32,810 nt of DNA from a virus. Positions 7,429-13,856 of this stretch are shown here, in pieces (the first letter of the stretch is position 1; each line of letters opens with the position of its first letter). The notes under the pieces are model-generated. The model saw nothing but the letters and a program-made list of their open reading frames with translations. It was not told where the DNA came from and made no database searches. Where the stretch lies: positions 1 through 32,810 of the IMG/VR virus record IMGVR_UViG_3300032737_000059. One strand, given 5' to 3'. A program made the translations under genes and the position numbers.

Positions 7429-7692
7429 CTATAAAATAACCAGGCGAGTATCTGATTGGCTATAATCTGGTCCAAATTGCCAGAGAGGGAAAACGGGACT
7501 GAATTGTTCCAGGAGGCGAGATATATACCTGGCCGCCTCCTCGTCTCTCGTAGCTACGTCCAGAACGAAGTCCAGGGGAGCGCGGCCGCTCCCGCGGATC
7601 ATTTCCACGTAGACCCAAAACAGGCCCTCGGAGTTAAATCTCATGCGATTAAGATACCGAACCGGGGGTTTGGCTGGCCAGGAATTATTCAC
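7429..7692 (-). CDS. Leftward hypothetical protein of the switch region (87 aa)
   Basis: This is the only convincing leftward gene. It begins with GTG and has a strong leftward promoter upstream (TTGTCA, 17 bp, TATAAT at 7776-7748) whose -10 lies in the third operator palindrome. The product is acidic with a helical C-terminal half (RDEEAARYISRLLEQF). The competing rightward frame through the same bases needs a TTG start, lacks a good ribosome-binding site and has a less protein-like composition. No family was recognised; by position it could be a maintenance, immunity or antirepressor-type gene. The start is uncertain because neither the GTG nor the internal ATGs have a clear Shine-Dalgarno. 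Confidence 0.5.
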   Translation of the reverse strand: MNNSWPAKPPVRYLNRMRFNSEGLFWVYVEMIRGSGRAPLDFVLDVATRDEEAARYISRLLEQFSPVFPLWQFGPDYSQSDTRLVIL

Positions 7693-7727
7693 ACACTAAT
7701 TAAGTGTAAATCTTTTTTGTGGATTTA

Positions 7728-7755
7728 TTGCCTCGACTGTATATATAATTATACA
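7728..7755 (+). promoter_or_regulatory. Possible rightward promoter for the Cro-like gene
   Basis: TTGCCT (7728-7733) and TATACA (7750-7755) are 16 bp apart. Transcription would begin about 8 bases before the ATG at 7770, so the message would be almost leaderless. An alternative TATAAT at 7744-7749 has no good -35. Either -10 overlaps the operator palindrome. Confidence 0.4.
7739..7754. promoter_or_regulatory. Operator-like palindrome, copy 3
   Basis: GTATATATAATTATAC has the same GTATA/TATAC arms and 16-bp length as the two copies at 3435 and 3527, and is flanked by T and A like copy 1. It sits between the divergent 87-aa and HTH genes and overlaps -10 boxes on both strands, so a bound repressor would shut both directions. 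Confidence 0.65.
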
Positions 7756-7776
7756 TTAAATTAGATGCTATGACAA
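7748..7776 (-). promoter_or_regulatory. Leftward sigma70 promoter for the 87-aa gene
   Basis: Reading leftward, TTGTCA (7776-7771, 5 of 6) is followed after exactly 17 bp by TATAAT (7753-7748, 6 of 6). This is the best-matched promoter noticed in the window. The -10 lies within operator copy 3 and the -35 covers the first codons of the HTH gene. Confidence 0.65.
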
Positions 7777-7958
7777 CCGAGACAAAATTAAAAAAAGTAT
7801 TGAAAAAGCAGGGCCGTAAAACGTCCTGGCTGGCCAATAGGATAGGTAAAACCGCCGTCCTTACGTATAAATACGTGGATGGATCGCGGCGCGTACCTCT
7901 CGACGTCCAGGCGCTTATATCTAAGGCGCTGGGGGTCAAGGCCTCTTTGCTTTTTTAA
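7770..7958 (+). CDS. Cro/CI-like helix-turn-helix protein (62 aa)
   Basis: The short basic protein fits a minimal XRE/Cro fold: helix 1 (KLKKVLKKQGRK), then SWLANRIGKTAVLTYKYVDG as the helix-turn-helix and RRVPLDVQALISKAL as helices 4-5, the typical lengths for a Cro monomer. No ribosome-binding site is visible before the ATG, which fits a very short leader. It is divergent from the 87-aa gene across operator copy 3, the classic layout of a phage switch. It probably binds that operator to tune its own and the opposite promoter; this is inferred. Confidence 0.75.
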   Translation: MTTETKLKKVLKKQGRKTSWLANRIGKTAVLTYKYVDGSRRVPLDVQALISKALGVKASLLF

Positions 7959-7978
7959 AATTACCCAGGAGGTAAATA

Positions 7979-8098
7979 ATGCTAAATTTAATAGATCGTA
8001 TAGGGTCGTATATTGCCGATAACGGCCTCTTTTACTGCATTGTCTTAATAGTGTTTTTAATGCTGTTAAATATAGTGCGGTATTATGTCCAGTTTTGA
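7979..8098 (+). CDS. Small single-pass membrane protein (39 aa)
   Basis: An excellent ribosome-binding site (AGGAGG, 5-6 bases before ATG) precedes a 39-codon frame. After a short polar N-terminus there is one hydrophobic segment (LFYCIVLIVFLMLLNIV, about 17-33). The end overlaps the next gene by 14 bases. The quality of the ribosome-binding site and the membrane segment argue it is real. The role is unknown; small early phage membrane proteins are often exclusion or regulatory peptides. Confidence 0.6.
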   Translation: MLNLIDRIGSYIADNGLFYCIVLIVFLMLLNIVRYYVQF

Positions 8099-8396
8099 GC
8101 CCCCGGTAGGTCGCGCCACCGATCGCCTCCGAAACCCTCCTGGGTCCGGGGGTACTATTTCCCCTCTCCAGGCTATTTATATCGAGGATTTATTACATGA
8201 AGCCTATCCATACTCCGCCGTCGCTAATATCGAGCGGCACTTTAGGGATACCTGGGACCCGGAGCGGGAGTTATCAACTATGGCCAGCGATATTGGGGGC
8301 TGGATTATTGGAGCTTTAAAGAGTGGAAATAGCTCGAAAATAAAGATTATAGACACTAAATTGATTAGCCCCCAGGAGGATAATCCCGAGGGCTAA
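8085..8396 (+). CDS. Hypothetical protein (103 aa)
   Basis: Starts inside the end of the small membrane-protein gene. It has a Pro/Gly-rich N-terminus (about 1-30) followed by a helical region. No recognised family. It lies directly upstream of the ERF gene and may be part of the recombination module. Confidence 0.5.
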   Translation: MSSFEPPVGRATDRLRNPPGSGGTISPLQAIYIEDLLHEAYPYSAVANIERHFRDTWDPERELSTMASDIGGWIIGALKSGNSSKIKIIDTKLISPQEDNPEG

Positions 8397-8436
8397 ATAC
8401 CGATTTAAACCAACAACCTGACAGGAGTATAATACA

Positions 8437-9492
8437 ATGGGTCAACCTGACAAAGCAACTCTAAACATTTACACAAAGCTCGCGGCCATACAGGCAGAGC
8501 TTAACGCTCCGAAAGGGCAGTATAACGAACACGGTAATTTTAAATATAGATCGGCCGAGGATATACTGGAGGCCGCTAAGCCGTTACTAGCTAAATATAA
8601 TTTATTACTCACCACTACCGACGATATTGTTATGGTCGGGGATAGGACCTACGTAAAACCTACCGCGTTACTTCGGGACCTGGATAATATCGAAAAGACC
8701 CTCAAGTTTCCGGGTTTTGCTAGGGAGGAGGAGGAGCGTAAGGGAATGTCCGCCGCCCAGCTTACCGGGGCGACCTCCAGCTATGCCAGAAAATACACTT
8801 ATAACGGTCTATTTGCTATTGACGACGGGGTCGACGCGGATAGCCTCCCACCGGCTCAGAATACAACTAAAAAAGCCACTAAGGCCGAACCCCGGACGTC
8901 CGGTATATATATACTTACTTTCGGAGCCCATAAGGATAAACCTATTACGGAGGTTCCCGAAAAGTATCTATCTGAATACCTAGCTGTTAAGGCTAGTGAT
9001 CCCAAAGTTAAAAAGATCGCTAAGGACGAATTAGCGCGCCGCCAGGCCATAAAGGACCAAGACCCTGACGCCCCGGATAAGGGTAAAATTAAGTTTGCCA
9101 CTAACGTCGAACTCCAGGCAATCCTAAACTCCGCAACTCAGCTATATGGAGAGGCAACTGTTAAAGCCAAGCTCCGGGACCTACTTAAGAAAAATCTAAA
9201 TATAACTAAATCGGCCGATATACCCGCCGACCAGGTCCAGAGCATCCTCCAGTTAATCCAGACCGAAATAGCCAGCAAGCGATCCAGGGAGAGCCGGACA
9301 AACCAGGATATAATCAGCTCTATGATTTCCCACCTGGAAAATACGGCTGGACTACTCCAGGTCGAGGCTGTGTCACGGCTAAATATGCTTACTAAGGAAA
9401 TAGCGAATAAACCGACTATTGACTCCCTGGATATTCATAAAGACGGTAACGCGATCCAGAAAATAAAAGACCGGATAGGTTATAATGAGTAG
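8437..9492 (+). CDS. erf: ERF-family single-strand annealing protein with extra C-terminal domain
   Basis: Residues about 8-135 match the ERF family of phage recombinases: GNFKYRSAEDILEAAKPLL (33-51) and TGATSSYARKYTYNGLFAI (110-128), followed by DDGVDAD. ERF proteins form rings that bind single-stranded DNA ends and anneal homologous strands, typically to circularise or repair phage DNA. After a Thr/Lys linker, residues about 158-200 (TFGAHKDKPITEVPEKYLSEYL) match the small domain also found at the C-terminus of exodeoxyribonuclease X and in DUF3820 proteins. At 351 aa the protein is longer than a bare ERF because of this domain and a helical tail. Its stop overlaps the next gene by 8 bases. 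Confidence 0.88.
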   Translation: MGQPDKATLNIYTKLAAIQAELNAPKGQYNEHGNFKYRSAEDILEAAKPLLAKYNLLLTTTDDIVMVGDRTYVKPTALLRDLDNIEKTLKFPGFAREEEERKGMSAAQLTGATSSYARKYTYNGLFAIDDGVDADSLPPAQNTTKKATKAEPRTSGIYILTFGAHKDKPITEVPEKYLSEYLAVKASDPKVKKIAKDELARRQAIKDQDPDAPDKGKIKFATNVELQAILNSATQLYGEATVKAKLRDLLKKNLNITKSADIPADQVQSILQLIQTEIASKRSRESRTNQDIISSMISHLENTAGLLQVEAVSRLNMLTKEIANKPTIDSLDIHKDGNAIQKIKDRIGYNE

Positions 9493-10360
9493 ACCTAGAC
9501 GGGCGACCGTAGAGTATTTCCCTCATTACTGTAATCCTGGTAGGACCCTGTATATACTCCAGGAGAAATTCGGAAACGACGGTTACGCCTTTTACTATAA
9601 GCTCCGGGAACTCCTGGGAGAAACTGAGGGACACTATTACGCCTTGGTAGCCGAGGCCGACTGGCAGTATTTAGCGGCCAGAACCGGGGTAGATCAATGC
9701 CAGGCTAAGGAAATCCTAGATACTATGGCTAACCTGGCCGCGATAGACCCGGACCTCTACCGATCGGGTACTATATGGTCCGACGGGTTTATAGAAATTG
9801 TCGAGCCTGTTTACTCCCGTCGTAAGACCGATCCGCCGGATAAGCCGGAGATTAATACCTCCCAGTTATCTATAACTCCGACCGATACCCCTCTCACTGA
9901 GCCGAAGTCTAACAATAACCGACAAAGTAAAGTAAAGAGAGTAAAGAAAGTAAAGGATACAAAGAGCCGTGTGTCCTTAGGGGCTCCTGAATTTTTAAAT
10001 ACTCTTTACAGTAAATACCCAGGAGTTAGTATAACTACGGAACTGGATCGGTTTAACGACTACCTGGATGCTAAAGGTAAGGTCTATAAGGATTACCGGG
10101 CGGCTTTCCGTAACTGGCTGTCCAGCCCATACCAGGGAGATAACAATAAACCCAGCCAGGGTGGAACTGATAAGGTTTATTATTTCGCTGAATGTCCCGA
10201 ATGTAATTGGAAAAAAATAGTAGATCATACACACGGATTTCATGGCTACTGTAAAAATCCTGAGTGTAAAAATAAGCCGGAAATGTTAGGCTATAAAATG
10301 ACACAGGCAGAGGCTAAATTATATGAAAAAACAAAAAAATCGGTAGAAGCTCATGCTTAA
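9485..10360 (+). CDS. DUF4373-type replisome organiser / replication initiation protein
   Basis: Residues about 8-110 (EYFPHYCNPGRTLYILQEKFGNDGYAFYYKLRELLG and on) match the DUF4373 or Lin1244/Lin1753-like N-terminal domain of phage replisome organisers. A Ser/Thr/Lys linker (about 115-160) leads to a second helical region (FNDYLDAKGKVYKDYRAAFRNWL) like the DnaD-related C-terminal parts. The very C-terminus adds a zinc-ribbon-like segment, AECPECNWKKI ... GYCKNPECKNK, with paired CxxC and CxxxxC. The likely role is to recognise the phage origin and recruit the host helicase. It is coupled to the ERF gene by overlap. Confidence 0.75.
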   Translation: MSRPRRATVEYFPHYCNPGRTLYILQEKFGNDGYAFYYKLRELLGETEGHYYALVAEADWQYLAARTGVDQCQAKEILDTMANLAAIDPDLYRSGTIWSDGFIEIVEPVYSRRKTDPPDKPEINTSQLSITPTDTPLTEPKSNNNRQSKVKRVKKVKDTKSRVSLGAPEFLNTLYSKYPGVSITTELDRFNDYLDAKGKVYKDYRAAFRNWLSSPYQGDNNKPSQGGTDKVYYFAECPECNWKKIVDHTHGFHGYCKNPECKNKPEMLGYKMTQAEAKLYEKTKKSVEAHA

Positions 10361-10511
10361 AACAGCATTTGCATTAATCGGGATCGTAGCCCTGGCCGGA
10401 GTATTCTTATTTTTACTTGGCTGGGTAATCGGATCGGCATTACACAATATCAATAAACACGACGAAACAATAAGAAATACCGCTAGTTCTCTCTGGAGGG
10501 ATAAACAATAA
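10353..10511 (+). CDS. Small single-pass membrane protein (52 aa)
   Basis: Overlaps the end of the replication gene by 8 bases. One strong hydrophobic segment covers about residues 4-31 (LIGIVALAGVFLFLLGWVIG), followed by a charged tail. The stop TAA overlaps the next ATG. The topology resembles small phage membrane peptides; function unknown. Confidence 0.55.
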   Translation: MLKTAFALIGIVALAGVFLFLLGWVIGSALHNINKHDETIRNTASSLWRDKQ

Positions 10512-10600
10512 TGATAGGGGCCGGGATCGGGTTGGCAAATTCGATACGACTATTTTCAAGATTGGTAAGTCAATATCGGCCCCTCAAAAATTGGAGGTAA
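10511..10600 (+). CDS. Possible 29-aa peptide
   Basis: The start sits on the preceding stop (TAATG) and the frame ends exactly at GGAGGTAA, which is also the ribosome-binding site of the next gene. It may be a genuine coupled peptide or just spacer. The product is basic with no motif. Confidence 0.3.
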   Translation: MIGAGIGLANSIRLFSRLVSQYRPLKNWR

Positions 10601-10603
10601 TTT

Positions 10604-10774
10604 ATGACTGATAAAAAACCGCCTGTAACTAAAATCGTGAATCCTAGCCGAGGATGGACGCCGCCTCGGGAAATTTGCGCGACTTGTATATGGCGCCTCG
10701 GTAAATTTTGCGAAAAAACGCATAAACCTACCGCCGATACCGATACCTGTATGGGTTGGATCAAAGGGGCTTAA
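10604..10774 (+). CDS. Small cysteine-containing protein, zinc-binding candidate (56 aa)
   Basis: A good GGAGGT lies 6-7 bases before the ATG. The protein carries CATC (about 30-33), a third Cys at about 40 and a fourth at about 52, an arrangement suited to binding one zinc ion. Also notable are Trp residues beside each Cys cluster. Probably a small nucleic-acid or protein-binding factor; family not identified. Confidence 0.55.
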   Translation: MTDKKPPVTKIVNPSRGWTPPREICATCIWRLGKFCEKTHKPTADTDTCMGWIKGA

Positions 10775-10778
10775 TTAT

Positions 10779-11336
10779 ATGACCGTTAGAAATACTAGCC
10801 GCGAGGCTTATCAAAATATTCAGGGTAAAATAGGCCCCCAGCAAAAAATAATACTGGATTTTATAAGCAGTAACAAGGCTGGATTTACCAGGATGGAAAT
10901 AAACGACGGTCTAAGATTGGGTATCAATGTAGTTTGCGGCCGGGTTAAGGAACTATTGGAAAGCCATAATTTAGAGGAAGCTCCAAAAAATAGGGTTTGT
11001 ACTATTACCGGCGAAGTGGTCCACGTAGTACGCCGGCCGATCGGACCAAAACAGGTAAAAAAAGCTATTGGGATCGCTAAGGTTATTCGTCATAATACAA
11101 TCACAATAGACAACGTAGGGACCACTTGCGTAGATATAAAATTAAGTAACGGGTCAATCTGTACCAGAGTAACTCGAGCGGAATTTGACAGGGACATAGA
11201 CGCGGCTATAAAAGAGGGAATATCTGACCGATCGGATAGAACCATACCAGGCGAAAATATACAGGTTAAACACCTGGCTATTTACGATCTTTACCATACC
11301 AGGACTAAAAATGTCCAGAACCGGCTCAATCTTTGA
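10779..11336 (+). CDS. Winged-helix DNA-binding protein (185 aa)
   Basis: Residues about 18-75 form a winged helix: QQKIILDFISSNKAGFTRMEI, then NDGLRLGINVVCGRVKELLE as the recognition part, and a wing ending TITGEVVHVVRR. Such domains occur in phage proteins that control replication or transcription. The remaining ~100 residues, which include VDIKLSNG and a charged helix, are not recognised. It sits between replication and small zinc-protein genes. Confidence 0.6.
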   Translation: MTVRNTSREAYQNIQGKIGPQQKIILDFISSNKAGFTRMEINDGLRLGINVVCGRVKELLESHNLEEAPKNRVCTITGEVVHVVRRPIGPKQVKKAIGIAKVIRHNTITIDNVGTTCVDIKLSNGSICTRVTRAEFDRDIDAAIKEGISDRSDRTIPGENIQVKHLAIYDLYHTRTKNVQNRLNL

Positions 11337-11479
11337 TATACGCTATATTTATTCGGTGCGGTAATTATTACGACTCTGATACCCTCCCGCCGGCTGATGG
11401 GTTATGTCCGGCCTGTAAACAGGCCCGAGCTAAATGGTATAATCGCCGTAAATACGTGGATATGTGTAAAGAGGGGTAA
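11333..11479 (+). CDS. Small zinc-knuckle protein, likely TTG start (48 aa)
   Basis: This frame contains RCGNYYDSDTLPPADG and then LCPACKQARAKWYNRRKY. It looks like a compact zinc ribbon in which CPAC is one knuckle and the first knuckle is reduced to a single Cys. The only plausible start is TTG at 11333, overlapping the preceding TGA, with no clear Shine-Dalgarno. It overlaps the upstream half of the frame at 11397 in a different phase, so at most one of the two uses this segment; composition favours this one. Confidence 0.45.
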   Translation: MIYAIFIRCGNYYDSDTLPPADGLCPACKQARAKWYNRRKYVDMCKEG

Positions 11480-11633
11480 TATACCCGAGTCCCATAGAAA
11501 ACGTGGCCATAAGGCCCATATTTCACGCATGGCGACCCTATCCAGGACCGACCCGGAGCGGTTCCAGCGATTATTTAATAATTTGCCCCCAGGTAAAAGG
11601 GCGGCGATAACCAGGAGGTTAAAAAATGAATAA
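11397..11633 (+). CDS. Basic hypothetical protein; start uncertain
   Basis: The C-terminal part (SRTDPERFQRLFNNLPPGKRA and on) is a convincing basic helical protein. The ATG at 11397 has no ribosome-binding site and lies inside the zinc-knuckle frame, so the true start is probably later. The ATG at 11530 would give a 34-aa product. A GAGGGG stretch at 11471-11476 would favour a start near 11481, but that codon is ATA. The 3' end overlaps the next gene. Confidence 0.4.
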   Translation: MGYVRPVNRPELNGIIAVNTWICVKRGNIPESHRKRGHKAHISRMATLSRTDPERFQRLFNNLPPGKRAAITRRLKNE

Positions 11634-12024
11634 ACATAAACAGGTCGAGGCTTTTTGCCATATGTTGTATAAATGTGAAAAATGTCGGAGGGAAATAACT
11701 GTCTGGAATTCAAGGGATGCCGTTACGCCTTTTTCGATTAATTGTAGGGAAGCCGGATGCAATGGGACGATGATACATATATCTTGGCATTTCGACCGCT
11801 ATGATCCAAACTATAAACCGAAAGCAGGGGATTATATATTTATCAATTTAACAGAAAAAGCCGCCAGAAAAGCCGCCGGGAGAATAGTAAAAAATAATTG
11901 GGATAAAGGCCTTTGCCCTATGATAGAGAAATACCCAAATAAAAAAGCGGTGATAGATCAACTTACTAAAAGTATTTATACACCCGGCTCCAATGCACCG
12001 GATATAATAAGAGTAGGAAATTAA
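11626..12024 (+). CDS. Zinc-ribbon-like hypothetical protein (132 aa)
   Basis: AGGAGG lies 8 bases before the ATG. Residues about 17-45 hold CEKC and a second CREAGC pair, a likely zinc ribbon. The rest is a helical basic region (LTEKAARKAAGRIVKNNW). No family was recognised; DNA or RNA binding is likely but inferred. Confidence 0.55.
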   Translation: MNKHKQVEAFCHMLYKCEKCRREITVWNSRDAVTPFSINCREAGCNGTMIHISWHFDRYDPNYKPKAGDYIFINLTEKAARKAAGRIVKNNWDKGLCPMIEKYPNKKAVIDQLTKSIYTPGSNAPDIIRVGN

Positions 12025-12075
12025 GCTATAGAGGAAACAGAGAAATGAATCATAACCAATTCAAAGGAGTAGGTG

Positions 12076-12252
12076 ATGCCCCAAGCTTATATCTACACAT
12101 GGAGTAATAATCCTAAGAGGAGTGCGATGAAAGGCCGGCAATGTATTGTTCTGTGTCGTGGTAAAATGAACTCCTGCATGGTTGAATTTATTGATAACCA
12201 ACAAAGGGAAATCATATCAAGAAATGCTTTGAGAAAGGATCAGAGTGAGTGA
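12076..12252 (+). CDS. Small conserved KGxxC..L.RGKMNSCxVEF-type protein (58 aa)
   Basis: AAAGGAG lies 6 bases before the ATG region (12066-12070). The protein reads MKGRQCIVLCRGKMNSCMVEF then QREIISRNALR, a pattern I recognise from a widespread small phage and bacterial protein that looks like a five-strand SH3-type barrel. Function is unknown in that family. Base composition here, with frequent GCA and TGC, differs from flanking genes, which suggests recent transfer. The TGA overlaps the next ATG by one base. Confidence 0.6.
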   Translation: MPQAYIYTWSNNPKRSAMKGRQCIVLCRGKMNSCMVEFIDNQQREIISRNALRKDQSE

Positions 12253-12587
12253 TGGGAAGTAACAGCAACAGAGATTTTACTAAAGGTGAAAGATTGGCTC
12301 GACATGTCCAAAGAATGCTGGAATCGAACAAATCCTATAAAGAAAATCTCTGCCCGATATGCCACAAGCCCTATTGTGACGATGGACTAAGACCTGAGCC
12401 ACCGGAATTGTGTCAGGGGCATGATGATAACGTGGATATTTTAAGGCCATGCATGGATAATACTTGTGAATACCACGATATTTTATTTGAGCAAAGCTGC
12501 TGTAGAAGTGAAAATGGAGAGTATGCAGGCAAGTGCCTCGATGAATATGGCTGGGATCAAATGAAACAGGAACAAAATAATGATTAA
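12252..12587 (+). CDS. Cysteine-rich hypothetical protein (111 aa)
   Basis: The ATG at 12252 overlaps the stop of the preceding gene and is preferred over the GTG one codon earlier. Cysteines are numerous: CPICHKPYC (about 34-42), CQGH, CMDNTCEYH, CC and a final C, enough for two metal sites, with several His as possible partners. Composition differs from the surrounding phage genes. It may be a zinc-finger-like accessory protein. No family recognised. Confidence 0.55.
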   Translation: MGSNSNRDFTKGERLARHVQRMLESNKSYKENLCPICHKPYCDDGLRPEPPELCQGHDDNVDILRPCMDNTCEYHDILFEQSCCRSENGEYAGKCLDEYGWDQMKQEQNND

Positions 12588-12762
12588 AAAACCTAAGAAA
12601 TGTTGTGCAATGGGTTCTTATGAGTGTCAGGTCCCTATGCCGATTAACGGCGGCGTATTAAGTCTTTATTCAAACGTCGAAATTCCAGGTATTCCTACTA
12701 AGGACCACGACGCGATTATAGAAATTTCTAAAACCAGGATCGTAAATAGCGATCCGGCATAA
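12580..12762 (+). CDS. Small hypothetical protein with CC and C motif (60 aa)
   Basis: Overlaps the end of the Cys-rich gene by 8 bases. Three Cys are clustered near the N-terminus (KKCCAMGSYEC), followed by a beta-rich region. Nucleotide usage returns to the phage norm from about base 12600, so the junction of the foreign-looking patch lies near its start. Confidence 0.45.
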   Translation: MIKKPKKCCAMGSYECQVPMPINGGVLSLYSNVEIPGIPTKDHDAIIEISKTRIVNSDPA

Positions 12763-12776
12763 AAAAGAGGTAGCAA

Positions 12777-12992
12777 ATGGATACTAGAACAGGAGAGATT
12801 TTTTCAATGGAGGACCTTAAAAAAAAGTTTATAGAAACTCCCGAGGAGGAGGCTTTTTTTATTCCTATTAGTCCAACACCCGAGCAATTTAAACGCGGTA
12901 AGGTAAGCAGAAATGATTATTGCCCTTGCGGGAGTGGCAAGAAATTTAAAAAATGCTGTCTCCGAAAGGACGAGGAGCATAAACGAGGATAA
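12777..12992 (+). CDS. SEC-C motif protein (71 aa)
   Basis: The C-terminus has the complete SEC-C zinc motif, [16 protein letters not shown] (about 47-62), as found at the end of SecA and in many small accessory proteins, where it binds one zinc and contacts partners such as SecB or ribosomes. The N-terminal ~45 residues are acidic and of no known family. AGAGGT precedes the ATG. The motif assignment is firm; the biological role in the phage is unknown. Confidence 0.8.
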   Translation: MDTRTGEIFSMEDLKKKFIETPEEEAFFIPISPTPEQFKRGKVSRNDYCPCGSGKKFKKCCLRKDEEHKRG

Positions 12993-13019
12993 CATAAAAC
13001 CCTAACAGAAAGGTAGTAA

Positions 13020-13487
13020 ATGGAACATAAAAGAAAAATAACTATCCCGATCCAATATAAAGGCCCGGATTTTAAAAATATCTGGACCCTTTTAATGATA
13101 GCCGCTATAGCAATCCTTATTATGGTTCTTGCTTGGACCCCGGTAAAAACCTGGTTAAATCCCCCGATTGCTTTTACGGACGATGCCGGTAATTTTCTAT
13201 TTGCCAGGCAAGTACCAGGGGGTAACCAGGTCCTCGCTCTTGGTTTTGAGGAGGGCGGCCGGGTCCGATGGAATAGGTTCACGATACAGAGCAGACAGCC
13301 GGCCCCCGACCCTATCCCTAAACCTACCGCTAAGGACTCCCTGGACGCGGTCCTGGAGGATGCTATTAAAGAGGCTCAAGAAGTCCTAGATGCTGGTAAA
13401 GTTTTGGATACACTTGAACAGGATGCCGACGTCCTGGGGAAGAAAGTTAAGGACTTCGGTAAAAAGGTCCGCCAGAAAACGGGATAA
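13020..13487 (+). CDS. Membrane-anchored protein with C-terminal coiled coil (155 aa)
   Basis: After a basic N-terminus, one transmembrane segment (about 24-40, LLMIAAIAILIMVLAW) is followed by a soluble domain (45-95), a Pro-rich stretch and a Lys/Glu/Asp-rich helix (about 105-150). An N-in topology would place the domain outside the inner membrane. The layout resembles inner-membrane spanins or other membrane-tethered phage proteins, but no lysis motif is present and no partner lipoprotein follows, so no lysis role is claimed. Confidence 0.55.
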   Translation: MEHKRKITIPIQYKGPDFKNIWTLLMIAAIAILIMVLAWTPVKTWLNPPIAFTDDAGNFLFARQVPGGNQVLALGFEEGGRVRWNRFTIQSRQPAPDPIPKPTAKDSLDAVLEDAIKEAQEVLDAGKVLDTLEQDADVLGKKVKDFGKKVRQKTG

Positions 13488-13494
13488 ATTAAAT

Positions 13495-13562
13495 ATGGCC
13501 GGCTCCGGGAGTACTTCCTTAGCTTCCTTGATAGTAGTGCAAAAGGCCCCAGGGTCGGCCAT
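13495..13562 (+). promoter_or_regulatory. Long stem-loop directly upstream of a gene without ribosome-binding site
   Basis: ATGGCCGGCTCCGGG (13495-13509) pairs with CCCAGGGTCGGCCAT (13548-13562) over 15 positions with two wobbles and one mismatch, closing a 38-base loop with a repeated CTTCCTT. The stem ends 8 bases before the next ATG, which lacks a Shine-Dalgarno. A 24-codon frame runs through it but looks incidental. It could be a translational control element or a structured RNA. Confidence 0.45.
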
Positions 13563-13570
13563 TAATTAAA

Positions 13571-13762
13571 ATGGAAAAAGAAATATTAACAATAATAGCC
13601 CAAAACTCTATTTACTCCTATGATGATATTAGGCAGGCCTGGTTAGGCTGTAGGCGGAGCTACGATTTATTAATTACCAGTATTGAATTAAGCGCTAGTC
13701 TCGGGCTACCGTTTATACAAAAAGTTAACCTTAAAGCTGATCTGTCTATAACAAATGAATAA
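13571..13762 (+). CDS. Hypothetical protein (63 aa)
   Basis: The sequence looks like a small helical protein (NSIYSYDDIRQAWLGCRRSY then LLITSIELSASLGLPF). No ribosome-binding site is visible; translation may depend on the stem-loop just upstream. The stop overlaps a short frame leading to the nuclease gene. No family recognised. Confidence 0.5.
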   Translation: MEKEILTIIAQNSIYSYDDIRQAWLGCRRSYDLLITSIELSASLGLPFIQKVNLKADLSITNE

Positions 13763-13856
13763 TATTATTATAGCTTGGTCCAGATCCATTTACAAGCCGA
13801 ATTACAACAAAGTAATAATTCACCCCTATAGTTTTACTTTAAATGCAATATCCTAA
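13755..13856 (+). CDS. Possible 33-aa linking ORF
   Basis: The ATG lies 8 bases inside the previous gene and the stop 14 bases inside the nuclease gene. The nuclease gene has no ribosome-binding site of its own, so this frame might couple its translation. The Asn/Ile/Tyr-rich product resembles no known protein. Confidence 0.25.
   Translation: MNNIIIAWSRSIYKPNYNKVIIHPYSFTLNAIS

Noticed and set aside
7456-7764. Rightward 102-codon frame opposite the 87-aa leftward gene
   Set aside because: Needs a TTG start without ribosome-binding site, runs through the operator and promoter region, and its translation looks less protein-like than the opposite strand.
13495-13569. 24-codon ORF through the stem-loop
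   Set aside because: No ribosome-binding site, and the sequence is better explained by the inverted repeat itself.
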